A DNA stretch of 64,000 bases. Origin: Malurus cyaneus samueli (Eukaryota; Chordata; Aves; Passeriformes; Maluridae). Position numbers and translations under genes: made by a program. The notes beneath the pieces are model-generated. The model searched no databases, was not told the origin of the DNA, and worked only from the letters and a program-made list of their open reading frames with translations. The DNA is taken from NCBI GenBank assembly GCA_009741485.1, contig CM019237.1:51274050-51338049 (forward strand), read 5' to 3'. How positions within the stretch are numbered: position 1 is the stretch's first letter; each line of letters starts with the position of its first letter. This document shows, piece after piece, positions 1-15,075 of the stretch.

Positions 1-1290
<1,290 letters not shown>

Positions 1291-4200
1291 GAAGGCTGCG
1301 TCACCTTTTAGCGCGGTTCGTTCTGTTCGCGCATTGATTTATCGCTCGGCAATGAGTAAACACATAAATAAATAATAAGTAAAGATAAATTGAATTTTTT
1401 ATTTTTTTTTTTAAGTTTGAAGGCAGCAAACACTGCCCTCCCTTTGCAGCGTGACTCAGGGATTATAAATCCGGCACAAGCTGTATTGAGGCACCCCATT
1501 CACCCGCAGGGCTGTGCCCCCTGTGCCCAGCATCGTGTGGGGACGCAGTTCGGGGATTCCCAGGTGAGGCCTGAATGTCCCTGCTTGTCCAGATCAGGGT
1601 TAATAAATGTGAGCTGTGTTCTCCGTGGCTGCGAGAGGTAACACCACCAAGAAAAAAAAAAAAAAGAAAAAAAAAAGAAAGCTAGTTCTCGTGACTGTTC
1701 CCGTGGCTGTTGGATCTGGATTATTGTCTTGTTTGTAGCATCTCGGTTAAGCAAGTGGTGGATAGTGCCATGTGATTGTCACACCAGATGCGTGCTGCAA
1801 ATAGCAGGCAGTTAAAGGTAACTGCAAACAAGCCAAAACAGCAAGCCAATTTTGGCCCAGTTACTCAACTGACACATATACATATATACATATATATATT
1901 ATAATATATTTTTTTTTTTTCTCCTGGATCCACTCACAATTATTCACTGATCACCAGAAGAGCAGGTATTAATGAATGGATCAGCATGCTCAAACCAGCA
2001 CAAAAATCAATTGCTCCTACCTTAGGTACAATGAATTGGATTGTACTAAATTATTTTTTTCTTTGCATACTTTATCCAGAGGAAGCAGAATTTTCCAAGG
2101 CTGATCTTTTATTTGTGTAGTTGTTTTTGTTATAGTAGAGTATGAGTGGAACAGCCAGATGCATAAGGCGATTCTCCACAGCCACAACATAGGCAGAGGG
2201 GAGAAGACCCAGGTTTCCTAATTCAACTCTGTGCTGATGTCTTGACTGAGGATGAACAAGGGTAGGAAAAGGTATCTGGGGGTGGGATTTTTCATACTTG
2301 AATCATGACATCTATTTTGGGATGGCTGAAGTGTGTCTGCAAAAACTCTGGCAGGTCTTTTATTTTCCAAACTTTTATTACTCAGTATGAGGCAGTGTGA
2401 CCTGCTAATGGTCAGTTCCAATAGGTGCACGCCCAAATCTCTTCAGGACAAAGCAGCCCACAGTGGGAATGTCACCAAGCAGCATGTCCCAGTCTTCACT
2501 AGTTCGTGTGCACAAGGTTTATACAGGAAGCATCATCAACATGTTTGTGTCTTACATGTTTTGTTAGTACATGTAAACATTTCTCCATAGTTTCCAGGCA
2601 GTGTCAGAGGAGCTCAGAGAAGTGAGTCAGAAGGAAGGCATTATTTTTTGCAGTCCTGTAGCAAATAGCCCAGATTGAAGGAATCCCAAGGTTTAGACCC
2701 GAGGAAAATTCTGGTTTTATGGCATTAAAACTTTTAAATGAAGTTTGTGTTTGTCTTCCTTGCTTTCTAGCTGCCTGTGGGATAGCAGTTGCTGAGATGT
2801 ACTAAAGGTCTGTGGTGATGCAGGTGCCTCTTCCTCAAGAACAAAGACAGAAAGTTTTCTAGCCTGACGCAAACCACCAACATATTCTGGCAATTTTAAC
2901 AGCCTGAACTCAAACTCCTTTTGTCCTGTGAATTGTTGTTTTCATCCCTAGGGCTGCTCACAAAACAGCTAACATAGTTTGATTTCCCATGATGAATCAG
3001 AGAGAAGACTCAGGGTTTTTTCCTGTTCTGATAGAAAGACATGGCCTGTGAGCATATTGGTAGTGACTTCTCCTCAGCAAATGCCCTTACTGAACTCTTC
3101 CTGCCCTGATGGTGCAGTCCTGGATGTACAGCCCCAAGACTCTCTCCTCCTGCTTCCCCACTTCCTCTTCATCAAGCACTGAATTCCCAGCTCTCTCCTT
3201 CAGCTTTAATAATAACAGTAACGTCACTGGCAAAACAGGCAGGAAGATGATACATGCACAAAGAGTGACCAACACCTAAACATCTGACTTAGGGCTGTTA
3301 AAATGTCAGGCCATGGGCATGTGACAAACCCCACGTTCTGGATTTGTTTGCTAGTGGAGGAACTGGAAATGGTGTTGGCTGATTTTCCTACCTTGGACTG
3401 CCAGCACAAAGTGGTCCTCCACACTGTCAAAACAATATATTTTCTCTTAACCCAGAGTGCCAGAACAGCTCCGAGCACGTACTGTACTGCTGTGTCTGGA
3501 GGTCATGTGGGTGCATTCTAAAAGGGATTTCCCAAGCACTGCCAATGCTGTAGCCATAGGAGCAGGAGACAAAAATATTTGCACAGATTCTGGGGGCAGG
3601 GCTTGCAGCCTGTGCTGTACTACACAGTCCTCCTACTTATAACTCTGTTCTCCCTTGGGTATTTCTTTCACTATTACCTCCCCCTGGGTACTTTATTTGT
3701 GCCTCTGCAGACTGACTTTTCTTTCTTTATTTATTTTTAATCTTCAGTGTGGATTCTGCATATCAAAGCCTCTTTTGTTAGAAAACTTGTGCTTTGTGAT
3801 CTGAATGGTGATTAAACGACAGATGGCATACCTGAAGGCATTTGAGATTCTGGACTGCTTGCTGCCATCCATGGCAAATTCCTTGCCTGGTGTCTCTCCT
3901 ATATCCCTCGTGACTGGTCACCAGTTTCTCTTGGCACTGGATCTGTAGTACCTTCAGAGCCAGTATGGGCACATTGGTCTTGGATGAGGGCACAGGGTTA
4001 GTCACTCGTCTAGTAAACAATGTCTAATTGTGTAAATGTTTTCCTTTCCTCTAGGAAAGCGCTCTGTATTGTCTATGCTGAACTGCTATTCTCTACACTG
4101 CTCTGTTCTCTAGAGTTTCTTATTATTTTACAAAAAAAGCTCTTCATTCTTCCCAAACATCTTGTATGATCCAGCCTTAGCTGAAGGTCCTTTAATGCAT

Positions 4201-5194
4201 TCAAAGGATTTCATGAGGAGATTAAGGAACATACCTTGCTGCGTGATCAAAAGCAGCAGTAAAGCACAAAACCCCAAACCTAAAAAGCAGAGTCTGAAAT
4301 CCCCTTTGTTCCAGCCAGTGACTGGGAGTGGCCTGTTGGGGAGGGGCATCATTGTTCCTGTGAAAACAAAGGAGCGACAACAGCAGCGGGGCCAGTGGGG
4401 TGTTTTTGAAAACCGGTTTTTCTCAAGTGCTCTGTGTTTTAGGGGAGCCTAAGGGTGGCACTGTTACCAAACAAGTTAATATTTCTTGAAAAAGCAGCCT
4501 GTGCAGCGTGTGGGGAGGAAAATTGCTTTAAACAGATTTAATCCATGAACTAATTAACGGATGATGGGCAAACTCTGGGTGATGCCCTTGTATTAGAGAA
4601 ACAAATAAGGAGTTTAGGGACTGACATGCTTCAGTGCTCTTATTCCTCAGAGAGAAATTTATTGTTGAGACCTGAACACAAATAATGCAGAATTTATTAA
4701 CCACAGAGACACAGAAACCAGAGATGAAGAAGAAACTAACAATTACTGAGACTATCTGGGAAAAAGATAGTAAAAAGACTAAAAATGCAGGCTAATTAGC
4801 ATGAGAAGGAATTGAAGCATGCTTTAATGACTGCTCCTGCACTGGGACTACTCGACTTGCCAGGCAGGATTGCTGCCCTGTGGAGCAAGTATCCATGGCA
4901 CGTTAAATGCCTGCACAGCTCAGAGTTTGCAGGCAGGAGAAGTGGGATGTTCCCCCTGGAAACTACTGTGAAGACTTCCAGGGAGTTTCTGAGCTTGACG
5001 GTACTTGACACATGTTCATCAGGCTCAAATGTCTCTGCTGCTTCAGGCTTTTACTGTGGAGTAAACAAGAGCCTTCCAGGAAATGTTCTGCAGCTTGGTG
5101 AAGTCAGGCCTGGACAGCACTTCAGAGAGCAGCTGATAAAATAGGTCACTCTAACAGGTGTTCCACAAACAGTTATTACTATTATTATTATTAT

Positions 5195-5325
5195 TTCAAA
5201 GCCAGGTTGGATGGGGTTCTGAGCAATCTGTTCTAGTGAAAGATGTCCCTGCCCTTGCCAGGGGGTTTGAACTTGATCATCTTTAGAGACCCTTCCAATG
5301 CAAACCATTCTATGATTCTAAGATT
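5195..5325 (+). mobile_element. CR1 LINE 3' end
   Basis: The sequence runs from the CR1 hallmark 'ccaggttggatgggg' through 'gatcatcttta' to a terminal 'attctatgattcta' direct-repeat tail, which is the CR1 3' end. It is preceded by an (ATT)n tract at about 5171-5194. Truncated and non-coding. Confidence 0.85.
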
Positions 5326-5659
5326 GAACAATGCTGTATAGCACAAGGATCATAAACTTATATGTCACTTCACTTACTCCATTCCAATTTATCACTCACT
5401 AATAATACAGTTAGGCACCGACTAGACTTTTTAGGAAGAAGTTTGTGACCTCGAAATCAAGACCCTCATTAAATTCCTTTAAATACAAAATTCCAGTGAC
5501 TGAGCAAGGTTTGGAACATTATTGAAGATATTTTGGTTGTTTAATTCAGCTTTATTCTGTCCCTGAAGCTATCTTGTGAACCTTCTCTAAAATTTTCTGT
5601 GGTTGTAATCTCAGCAGCAGTTAGGTTCCTTAACATGTTTGGGACCTTGTCCATGTTAA

Positions 5660-5731
5660 ACCTTATCCAACACTGTCCTGTTTCTTCTTATCTACACCTT
5701 ATCCAACACTGTCCTGTTTCTTCTTATCTAC
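5660..5731. repeat. Perfect 36-bp tandem duplication
   Basis: Two adjacent identical 36-bp copies (5660-5695 and 5696-5731), each starting 'accttatccaacactg' and ending 'cttatctac'. The lack of divergence between copies suggests a recent event. Confidence 0.95.
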
Positions 5732-6580
5732 AAAATAACTGTATTTTCTGTATTTCACAGGAAAGAAGACCAGCATATTAGGTAAAGTGGGAATTTGGGT
5801 ACTTCATCAGGAAGGGCCATGCAGGCATTTCAAAAAGATGTGACCTGTGGATTCACATCAACATGAACATATACATTCAATTTATTAATGGCTGAATATA
5901 TCATCATGTGATATTTGATGTCATTGTGTTTTAATGTTTTCATATGCTGAATCCAGGGTAGAGACAGCACTGACACAGTTCAACACTCACCTTCTCCTGA
6001 CTGCCTAATCAAAGATTTTACAGATGGGCCACTCCTATGTCCATCCAGTTTGATTAATATTTCTGGATGGTTCAACATATTTGTATTGATCAAGAGAGAC
6101 TCACAAATTACTCTGTCTGAGAAATAACTTGCATGTTTAACATGGTCTTACATCAATTGATCTGGTTTTGACAGCAACATTAGGAATTTTAATAAACAAG
6201 ACTATATGAATACATTGAAAATATGATTGAGCTTTATTTTAGAGCTGGTGTTCTTTCTCCTCCCCTTGTTTGATCCGTTGGTACATATATAATATTTTGA
6301 ATTCAAATGTAAGAGCTCGTGACTACTATTTCACAATTGCTTTATATACCATTCAAAACCAGACTCTGTTCATTCCATGTATCCATTTAGGGCACACTCT
6401 GTACACACTGTCTGTATGCATGCTGTCTTTTACTTACATGCAGATAATTTCCTTTTGTTATTATTTTGTTTTTAATTTACTCTAAGTGGTTGGCACTTTC
6501 CAGAAGTTTGGTGTTATTATTGGATCATAATAGACCTTCACAATTGTAAATGTCTTTTTTTTTTTAAATTTTTCTTCCTA

Positions 6581-6627
6581 TTTTGAAGACCATCTGAAGA
6601 CCATTTGAAGACCATTTTGAAGACCAT
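6581..6627. repeat. Short tandem repeat, core TGAAGACCAT, four units
   Basis: Four consecutive units of 11-13 bp share the core tgaagaccat and differ only in the number of preceding T residues. No function is implied. Confidence 0.9.
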
Positions 6628-7001
6628 TATCTCTGCCATCCTGAGGGAATTTAGGCTAAAGGCAAGTGGAATAAGACTGTGTCTGCAGTAACCCTGCAGA
6701 TCACCAGCCTACAAAATGGCTCAGCACCTTGATGCTGCTGCCTGCTTATTTGTTCAAAGTGTGACACTAGTGTTGTGTGTTTGTAATAAGTGGGCTTAGA
6801 GAATGCAAATTATCTCAGGGAGGTATCAGGAAGAGCCATTAAGCTATGCTAGATTTGCAAATATTTGGAATTTTAGTTACTTTTTCTCCCCTTTCTTAAT
6901 TGACTAAGGAAGTTAATCTGAAATTCTTAAAACCCTGCCCAGCTGTGTTAGTCTCTGCAAGTAACCATCCTGTATGATTTGCTGTGAAGTAAAACCAGAC
7001 A

Positions 7002-8770
<1,769 letters not shown>

Positions 8771-11700
8771 CTGAAGAGAAGAGGGTACAAGAAATAATTA
8801 TCCACAGAATACCAAATAAATGGAAAGATCGCTGTGGTACCCTTCTCCATCTCCCCTCATGCTCCTGACTTACTGTCCAGCTTCCAAAAGGCACAATGAT
8901 GAGAAACACAGTTGTCCAACCTCATCAATATCCCTGTTAGTTGTGTTTCCCTTCTGTTGGCTTTATCTCTTTATTGTTTTCCTGATATTTATGCTTTCCC
9001 AATTCCATTTGCAAACCTTAGAGATCTGAATTCCCATTTGTTTTTTTGTTTTTGTTAATATATAATTTCGATTATTCTTACCAATGACTTTGATAGTAGT
9101 ATTCATCAAAGCAGTATATTTCTAACCATTTTTTCAAGGGAAGTTAGAATCAAAATTCCTAATCTCATTCAATTAAAATTACATTAGAAAGCTCTTAACT
9201 ATTGCAATAAAGCAAATAGGCAGCAGGATAATATCACATGGAGGAGATGTTGGTCAATAAAATAGGAATCGATACACTCCACATTCAAAGTAATGATGAT
9301 TTTACATTATTTTTTAGTACAATTAAATAAGCTTTTCTGGAAAATGTCAACCATCATGTCATAACACCCATATCTACTATTACTTTTGTTGTTCATTGTT
9401 TTCTCACAAAAAGAGCAAGATTGACAAATGCTTACAATTCAGCGTTGAGGCAGCCTTCCTCACCTTTTACATAGGGGAACTAGAAGGAAAAACCCAGAAA
9501 AGACATAGGTAGAGAGAATGAAATCTTTGTCAAATGCATCTTTTATATGTTACCTGGACTGTTATGAGTCTGGATCTCCTAGGGTAAGGACTTACTGTTA
9601 TCTATCTTCCATTGTTTCTATCCTATTTTTTTTTGCTGTAGATTTGAAGTTACAGTGATACCAACTGCATTGTTTCATATATTAACTTCCTGCAGTCCTT
9701 AAAATCCTATTTAGTACTGTTCTTACCTTCATCCTCCCTACAACTTTCCCTGTCTCCACCACAAGCCTTGTATATACTTCTCCATGCTCAAATATTATGA
9801 AAATTTAAATACCCTGCTTAATATTGTACCCACTTCGGCTTGAAAACTGCTCTGTCCCTCCAGTAGTCCTACCCTTCTGATTCCTTTTTCTTGGGTACCC
9901 TGACATCTGAGTTGCCATCTCTGGAATAGCAGCAAATACTATCTTTTCTGTGTGTGCCTTTTATATGTCCAGCTCTTTCTAATATCAGGGAAATTATTAT
10001 GACTAATGGCCCTCCATCTTTCTAAGGTAACTCCATAATCGAGCAGAGACTCCATAAAGAGGAATGTCAGTGGTGACTTACCCATAAGAAACACCCTACA
10101 ACAACGTAGATCATGTCTGAGTTACGCATCCCTGTAAGGTGTTTCTGTGGCCTCTTGGTATCTTAAGTTGCTTAGAGTCTTCTTATCTTTTCTACTTTCA
10201 GTTCATCCTCACCAGTCCAGTAGCCAGGAGAAGGAGCAGGTTCTGTACTGTATGTTGAATCCAGTCTCTTCCTCCTACTCTACCTCTTTCTGCCCTTCAG
10301 GTTTTTGCTTTCCCTCTTTACCTTTTGTCACTGGCAATTCCTGATTGTTTCTGCCTGTCTGTTTTTGTTATTCTACTGGCCTGCTTCTCTTCCTCTTTTG
10401 AAGGGATTTCTAAAGCCTTCCAGTCAGATCAGGAGAAGAGCAGTGGCTACAGGTTCTTACTTTAGATGTTTAACTAGTTCAGTGAAGGGCATCATGAGAT
10501 CTCTGCAGGCCTGACCCTTCCCTTCTATGAGCAGAAAAGGGTCTCTGAGTTTGTTCATTCCCAATTATTTCTCTCTCCGCCCCTACCCTGAGGGGAGTGG
10601 GTTGAAGGTCGTGTTACTGACCTGTTTAAATGGAATTCAGATCCCTCTCCATTCTCCAGTACCTTTTCTGCCCCTGCACTCACATTGTCCTGCCTCTGTG
10701 AACCCAATCTACTGAACTGGAAATGAAAGAATTTGCCATGTAATAACTATATCCAGCATTGTATAGACACACATATACGTGTATGCAGTTATATGTATAT
10801 GTAGATATATGAGGGTGTGTATATGCAACATATATGGGTGCATATGCATCTATATCTATATATCTATTTCTGTATCTATATCTGTATCTATTTCTGTATC
10901 TATTTCTGTATCTATATCTACCTACTCATATGCAGCAACTCTTGTACCTCCCATTTTAAGGCTCAGCCATCATCCCTCTTACCTGCTCTTGTCCTGCTGA
11001 GCCAGTCCTGCAGCTGAGAGTTTACTCACAGGTCCCACTCCCAAATTTCCTGCATGGCCAGCCAAATCCCCCTGAATTCCTTGCAGGACAGGGAATACAT
11101 ATTGATTCTCCTGTCCTGGATACTATTTTTCCTGCAGCTGGTTATACTCACAGGTTCCATTCAATGACCCAGAAATTGTCTCTGTCTTGTAGAATTGCTT
11201 AAAAATTCTGTTAATGCTCACAGCCATTCGGAGTTTTATTACAGGCATGTAATTGTGTTCTCCTAATCTTTCTCTTTTGAATAACTGAGACATAAAAAAA
11301 AATGCTCTGCACTAATGTGTAACTATTTGTGTTTGGGAACCACCTGGGAGCAGTGCATTAATGTTTTTTAAAGGCAGGATAGCAGCGAGTGAGACTTGTT
11401 GCCCCTTGTTGCAATCACAGTCCTTTCACATTAAACTGGTGAATCATTAGCCCTGGTGGTGCCTCTTGGACTTCCAGAGCAGAACCAATGGATTCATGAA
11501 TATAATGTATTCTCCCAAGGCAAGCTAAAACCCATTTGCCATTCTCTAATTATAAAAAAGCAATGGTGCAGTATAAACATGTCTTAGCAGTAGTTTATCC
11601 ATCCATCCATCCTAGACTGCTGGAAGAAGGTTTCTGAGTCCTGATGTACAGTAAGAAATAAAAAAAAAAACATGAAAAACATGACTTATTGATGTGGTAT

Positions 11701-12559
11701 TTACAAGGGGATTGACCAATATTCTTTTTGTCACCTTCTCCTAAATTCTTTTGTATATTATAAAAGTCTTAGAAGCAAAGATCCAGCAGAACGGTAAAAT
11801 AGCTTTCTTTGTATGCATAGCGTCTGAAACTGCTGGGATTCAATGCGGGAAACAAGTACAAATTACCAGTGTTTTTCAGGGCTTTTCATTATCAGTGTGA
11901 TAATACAATAGATAAACACTTGATTTTAGCTGAAATTCAGTCATTTGATAATCTCAAATTTTACAAGGATCCTACTGGAGAAACACCAGATAAAGTGCCA
12001 AAAAATTTCCCTAAAGAAAAAGCAGCAGTATGACATAATAGTGACCTCCTCCAAAAGGATATAGTAATTAATTCTAACTGAAACTTATTGACTACTATTC
12101 TTCAATTTCTATGGCATTGCTGTGCTTCCAGTGTTACCAAGAATAGGTAAAAATACAAACTCCTTAACAGCAGGCATTCTTTATTCAGCTGGATGCATGA
12201 AGGGATATCCTCTGAAATATTTTGCATGGTGAATACAGGAAAAACTCCTGTTTGGGTACTTTATTTTACACTTTATCATTGATTTGATAAATTTGGTAAT
12301 GATTTCCCTGAAATCTTTAATTGTGCATCATCCTCTCTGCAGATGTGTTTTTCTGTCCTGGGGTCTCCTTGGTGGTCTCTGATGGTTGGTGACCCCAAAG
12401 TCAAACCCGATGCCTGGTGAACTGGTAGAAGTTGGCACAACTGGGCTGGTTGCTTTCCAGTTGTTCTTCCTACAGAATAAGCACTGTGCAGTTCCATAGG
12501 CCAGTAGTTTTCCAAGAATGATCATTGCATTAATCCACCCGCTGCAAACAATTCTTCAT
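8771..12559. other. Region upstream of TMEM52B visible exons
   Basis: It should contain the missing TMEM52B 5' exon(s). Several good minus-strand donors occur (for example near 9079, 9727 and 10078), but none follows a signal-peptide-coding exon of the right phase. A TATC/TATG microsatellite lies at about 10786-10925. Nothing else was recognised. Confidence 0.5.
10849..10925. repeat. Microsatellite, tatc/tttctg-type
   Basis: Imperfect TATCTA / TTTCTGTATC units over about 77 bp, preceded by a TATATG-rich stretch from about 10786. Confidence 0.9.
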
Positions 12560-12589
12560 CTGGCAACATTCCCCCCTTTAAGGCTTATG

Positions 12590-13217
12590 AAGCTTGTCTT
12601 TAACCGTTTCAGGAGGCAGCCTTTTCCTGTTTAGGGGTTGTCTTTTAAACAAATTGGAAGTTATACTGTTACTGATTTTTCTATTTCAGTCATTCCCACA
12701 CTAAGCACAGGGCTTTGGAGACTGGCTGTCATAGACTCAATTCCCCTATGGGTTTTTGTTGTATTTTTTTCCCATTACTTTCCTCCTTAGTGGAGGTGGA
12801 ACTATAACCTGTTGGCTGCTTGTTACCCACCATCTGTCTTGATTCTTAGTGGCTTTTAATGTATCTGCTGAACGTTGGTTTTCACTGGCAGAATTAGGCT
12901 TAAATTCAGATATGTCAATTTTTTTTGTGGCACTAAATCTGGGATGCCTTTTTCAGCTACTCCTCCTCAAGCTGGTTCCCACTATCACATTTGATTGTCC
13001 AGGTGCATATGCTTTGTAATGCATCACTGCAACCTCCTTTGGTTTTTGAATTTCTTTCAGAAGTTGTACAATTTCTTCTTTATGTTTAGTAGATGATCCT
13101 TGAGTGGATAGCAGTTCTCTTGCCTTTCATGTAAATCCATGAGCATAAATTACACCAAATGCATAACTGGGATCAATCCAAATACTCACTTTTTTTGCCT
13201 GCTTCCAAGTTCAGTGC
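12590..13217 (-). pseudogene. Degraded RNase H end / possible integrase start
   Basis: Minus-strand reading near 13190-13000 gives a 'DPSYAFGVIYAHGF' string like the RNase H D-x-x-YA(F)xV helix, then 'KEVAVMHYKA' as in the distal RNase H. Around 12800 a 'WWVTSSQQVIVPPPL' string could be the spacer before integrase. Stops are frequent. The integrase part is tentative. Confidence 0.55.
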
Positions 13218-13750
13218 TTATTTTAGTGCTATTGTCTTTGTTTTTGGGGCTAACATATTAATTGATGAAGTTTGAGCTTCTGGTATCTCAATGGCAGTCA
13301 CCTCTACATATCTTGACATACAGTTTCCGTCTTCCACAAAAATGCTGCCAGCTGTAAATAATTCTAAATCAGGAATCTCTACTGGTTTATTCTGCAAGTC
13401 AGTTCTGCTGGAATATACATGTTCCATGGTTTGGAGATGTGCCAGGGCTCCCTCATCCACTGTCTCTGGACTGAGAAACACAACTGGATTCATCATCTGT
13501 AATTCCACAACATCCTGTTCCAAAAGCACAAGTAGGTATTTGAGAATCCTGCTGGGGGATAGGCAATGCCCCTCCTTTTGCTCTAATATGGATATCACTA
13601 TGTGGGGGACAAAACCAGTGATATGCTGTCCAGTCCTGAGCTTCCTGACTTCTTGGATCAGTAGAACAGTTGTCGCAATCTCTTGCAAGCATCCCAGCCA
13701 CCCTTGCTCACACTGCCCAGCTGTTTGGAGAAACAGCCCACAGGTCTCCT
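13218..13750 (-). pseudogene. Retroviral pol remnant: RT thumb/connection and RNase H start
   Basis: An open minus-strand frame encodes a thumb/connection-type segment (for example LLIQEVRKL and HCLSPSRILKYLL) and then the start of RNase H. In RNase H the first catalytic aspartate motif reads T-A-G-S, so the expected Asp is replaced by Ala. The fingers and palm, including the YxDD catalytic box, are absent. Within about 50 bp the protease C-terminus passes directly into the thumb, indicating an internal deletion of several hundred bp. Confidence 0.8.
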
Positions 13751-13789
13751 CCAGGTTCCCAACTTCAGCATCAGGACACCCAGGTTCCC

Positions 13790-14100
13790 TCGACTTCTTT
13801 GAGCATTCAATTTTCCCAATAAATCTCTCCCCAACGAGGGGATTGGGCATTCAGGCATATATAGAAACTGACAAGTAATCCAATTCTTTCCTAATTTAGA
13901 TTTCATGGGTTGTAAAAAGGAACGAGTTTGACTTTTCCCTGTAGCACCAGTTACATTTACCACATTGTGTAAATTTACCACGTTTACCCATTTACATTTA
14001 CCAATTTACAGTTTACCACATCCTTACCCAACTTTCCTTTACATGTATTCAATACAGAATAAGTTGCTCCTGTGTCTACTAAAAATTTCACTTCTTTCCT
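13790..14100 (-). pseudogene. Retroviral aspartic protease remnant
   Basis: The catalytic aspartyl-protease tetrad DTGA is encoded at 14065-14076 (minus) and is intact. Downstream come a 'TGATGKSQTR' segment (about 13950) and a 'PECPIPSLGRDLLGKL' helix-like C-terminus (about 13850-13800). Between the catalytic site and the rest, the sequence contains repeated 'tttacca' motifs (about 13950-14020), which look like an expansion that breaks the reading frame. It is non-functional as it stands. Confidence 0.8.
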
Positions 14101-14183
14101 CAGACTCAGGGGTTCAGCTGGGATGGAATGCCCCGTTTCCCTTCAATCTTCATGTTCTAATCTAACAGCCTGTGAGGCAGGGT

Positions 14184-14945
14184 TCAGCTTCCCAGCCTGC
14201 GGGCATTCTCTCTTCCAAGCCCTTTTTCCTTACCAAGTGCACTCTGGTCTTCCCGTAATCGTAGTCGGGAAAACGGTGGGGGCCTCCCGTCTCCTCTTCC
14301 CGTTGTCCCTCCTCGCCTTCCTCTTTTCCCTGCCCGTTGGACAGTCCCGTAGCACCCTCTAGAGTTGCAAGTAGGTTCTCGTTTTCCCCTTTTCGCCTGT
14401 CTCATTTCTTTTTCCCTGTCCCTGCTGGGATATGCTTTCCACGCTTCATCTAACAACTTTCCTAAGCGATACGAGTCCACTCCTTCCACTTTCTGGAGTT
14501 TCCTTCTAATATCTGGGACCGACTGCCCTACAAATATAGTTGCTAACTATACAGCCCCCCACAGGATTCTCAGGATTCAGATTAGAGTATTTTCTGGCAG
14601 TCACCTTCAATCGTTCCATAAAAGTTGTGGGGAATTCAGTCCTGTCCTGCTTTACCTCGTTTTACAGTTCTTACAGTTTTTACCAGTTCATGACTTTCAG
14701 TATAGCCTGCTTTACACCAAATAATGCCCATCTTTGGTTCCTTGCTAAACAATCTCCAGCCCAGGTAAAGTAGGGTCCCTTCCACCTTCGGTCTGTTGAA
14801 GGAAGATTCTGTTCTACAGTTCCTTCCAAGTCTCCATGAGCATGTGTCCCCTTCAACTGCTTTCTATAAAAAAAAAACTCCATCTTTTTTCCTGTACTAA
14901 CCAACGATATATCTAACACAATTTTTGTATCATTCCAGTCAGGGT
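14184..14945 (-). pseudogene. Retroviral gag remnant (capsid C-terminus to linker)
   Basis: Minus-strand frames contain a 'DPDWNDTK' capsid-type string near 14935, a 'VPDIRRKLQKVEGVD' string near 14500 and a charged 'LGKLLDEAWKAY' plus RDREKE linker, in the order expected of capsid. The following Arg/Gly-rich stretch ends in what looks like a degraded zinc knuckle whose cysteines are mostly lost. The frame changes several times, so no intact product is possible. Confidence 0.75.
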
Positions 14946-14961
14946 CCTGACTGATCACCAC

Positions 14962-15075
14962 CCTGTCAACCAGACCATGGCACTGAGTGCCACATCCAGT
15001 TTTCCTTAAACAGCTCCTGGGATGGTGACTCCACCACCTCCCTGGGCAGTTCATTCCACTCCTACTTCACCAAAT
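14962..15075 (-). mobile_element. CR1 LINE fragment
   Basis: The reverse complement contains CR1 hallmarks: 'gaactgcccagggaggtgg', 'gagtcaccatccc' and 'cactcagtgccatgg'. It adjoins the gag end of the retroviral fragment. Confidence 0.85.

Larger units (their letters stand above)
1300..7001. other. Intergenic region between GABARAPL1 and TMEM52B
   Basis: No coding exon is recognisable here. It holds homopolymer tracts (A-rich 1650-1680, AT/T-rich 1870-1920), a perfect 36-bp tandem duplication (5660-5731), a CR1 3' end (5195-5325) preceded by an ATT microsatellite, and a four-unit GAAGACCAT repeat (6581-6627). Short open frames present on both strands look like chance. Confidence 0.6.
12560..14950 (-). 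mobile_element. Decayed endogenous retrovirus, gag-pro-pol fragment
   Basis: On the minus strand, retroviral gene remnants occur in the right order: gag (capsid C-terminal part and linker, about 14940-14184), protease (about 14100-13790), then reverse-transcriptase thumb and RNase H (about 13750-13218). More degraded RNase H and possibly integrase N-terminal sequence extends down to about 12600. The features resemble gamma-type avian endogenous retroviruses. Frameshifts and stops separate the segments, no envelope gene or flanking LTR pair was recognised, and the reverse-transcriptase catalytic core is missing. The gag end abuts a CR1 fragment at about 14960. This is an old, non-functional insertion, and its borders are approximate. 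Confidence 0.8.

Noticed and set aside
13291..13878. 195-codon plus-strand open frame
   Set aside because: It is the antisense shadow of the retroviral pol remnant, whose minus-strand frame encodes recognisable RT thumb and RNase H features.
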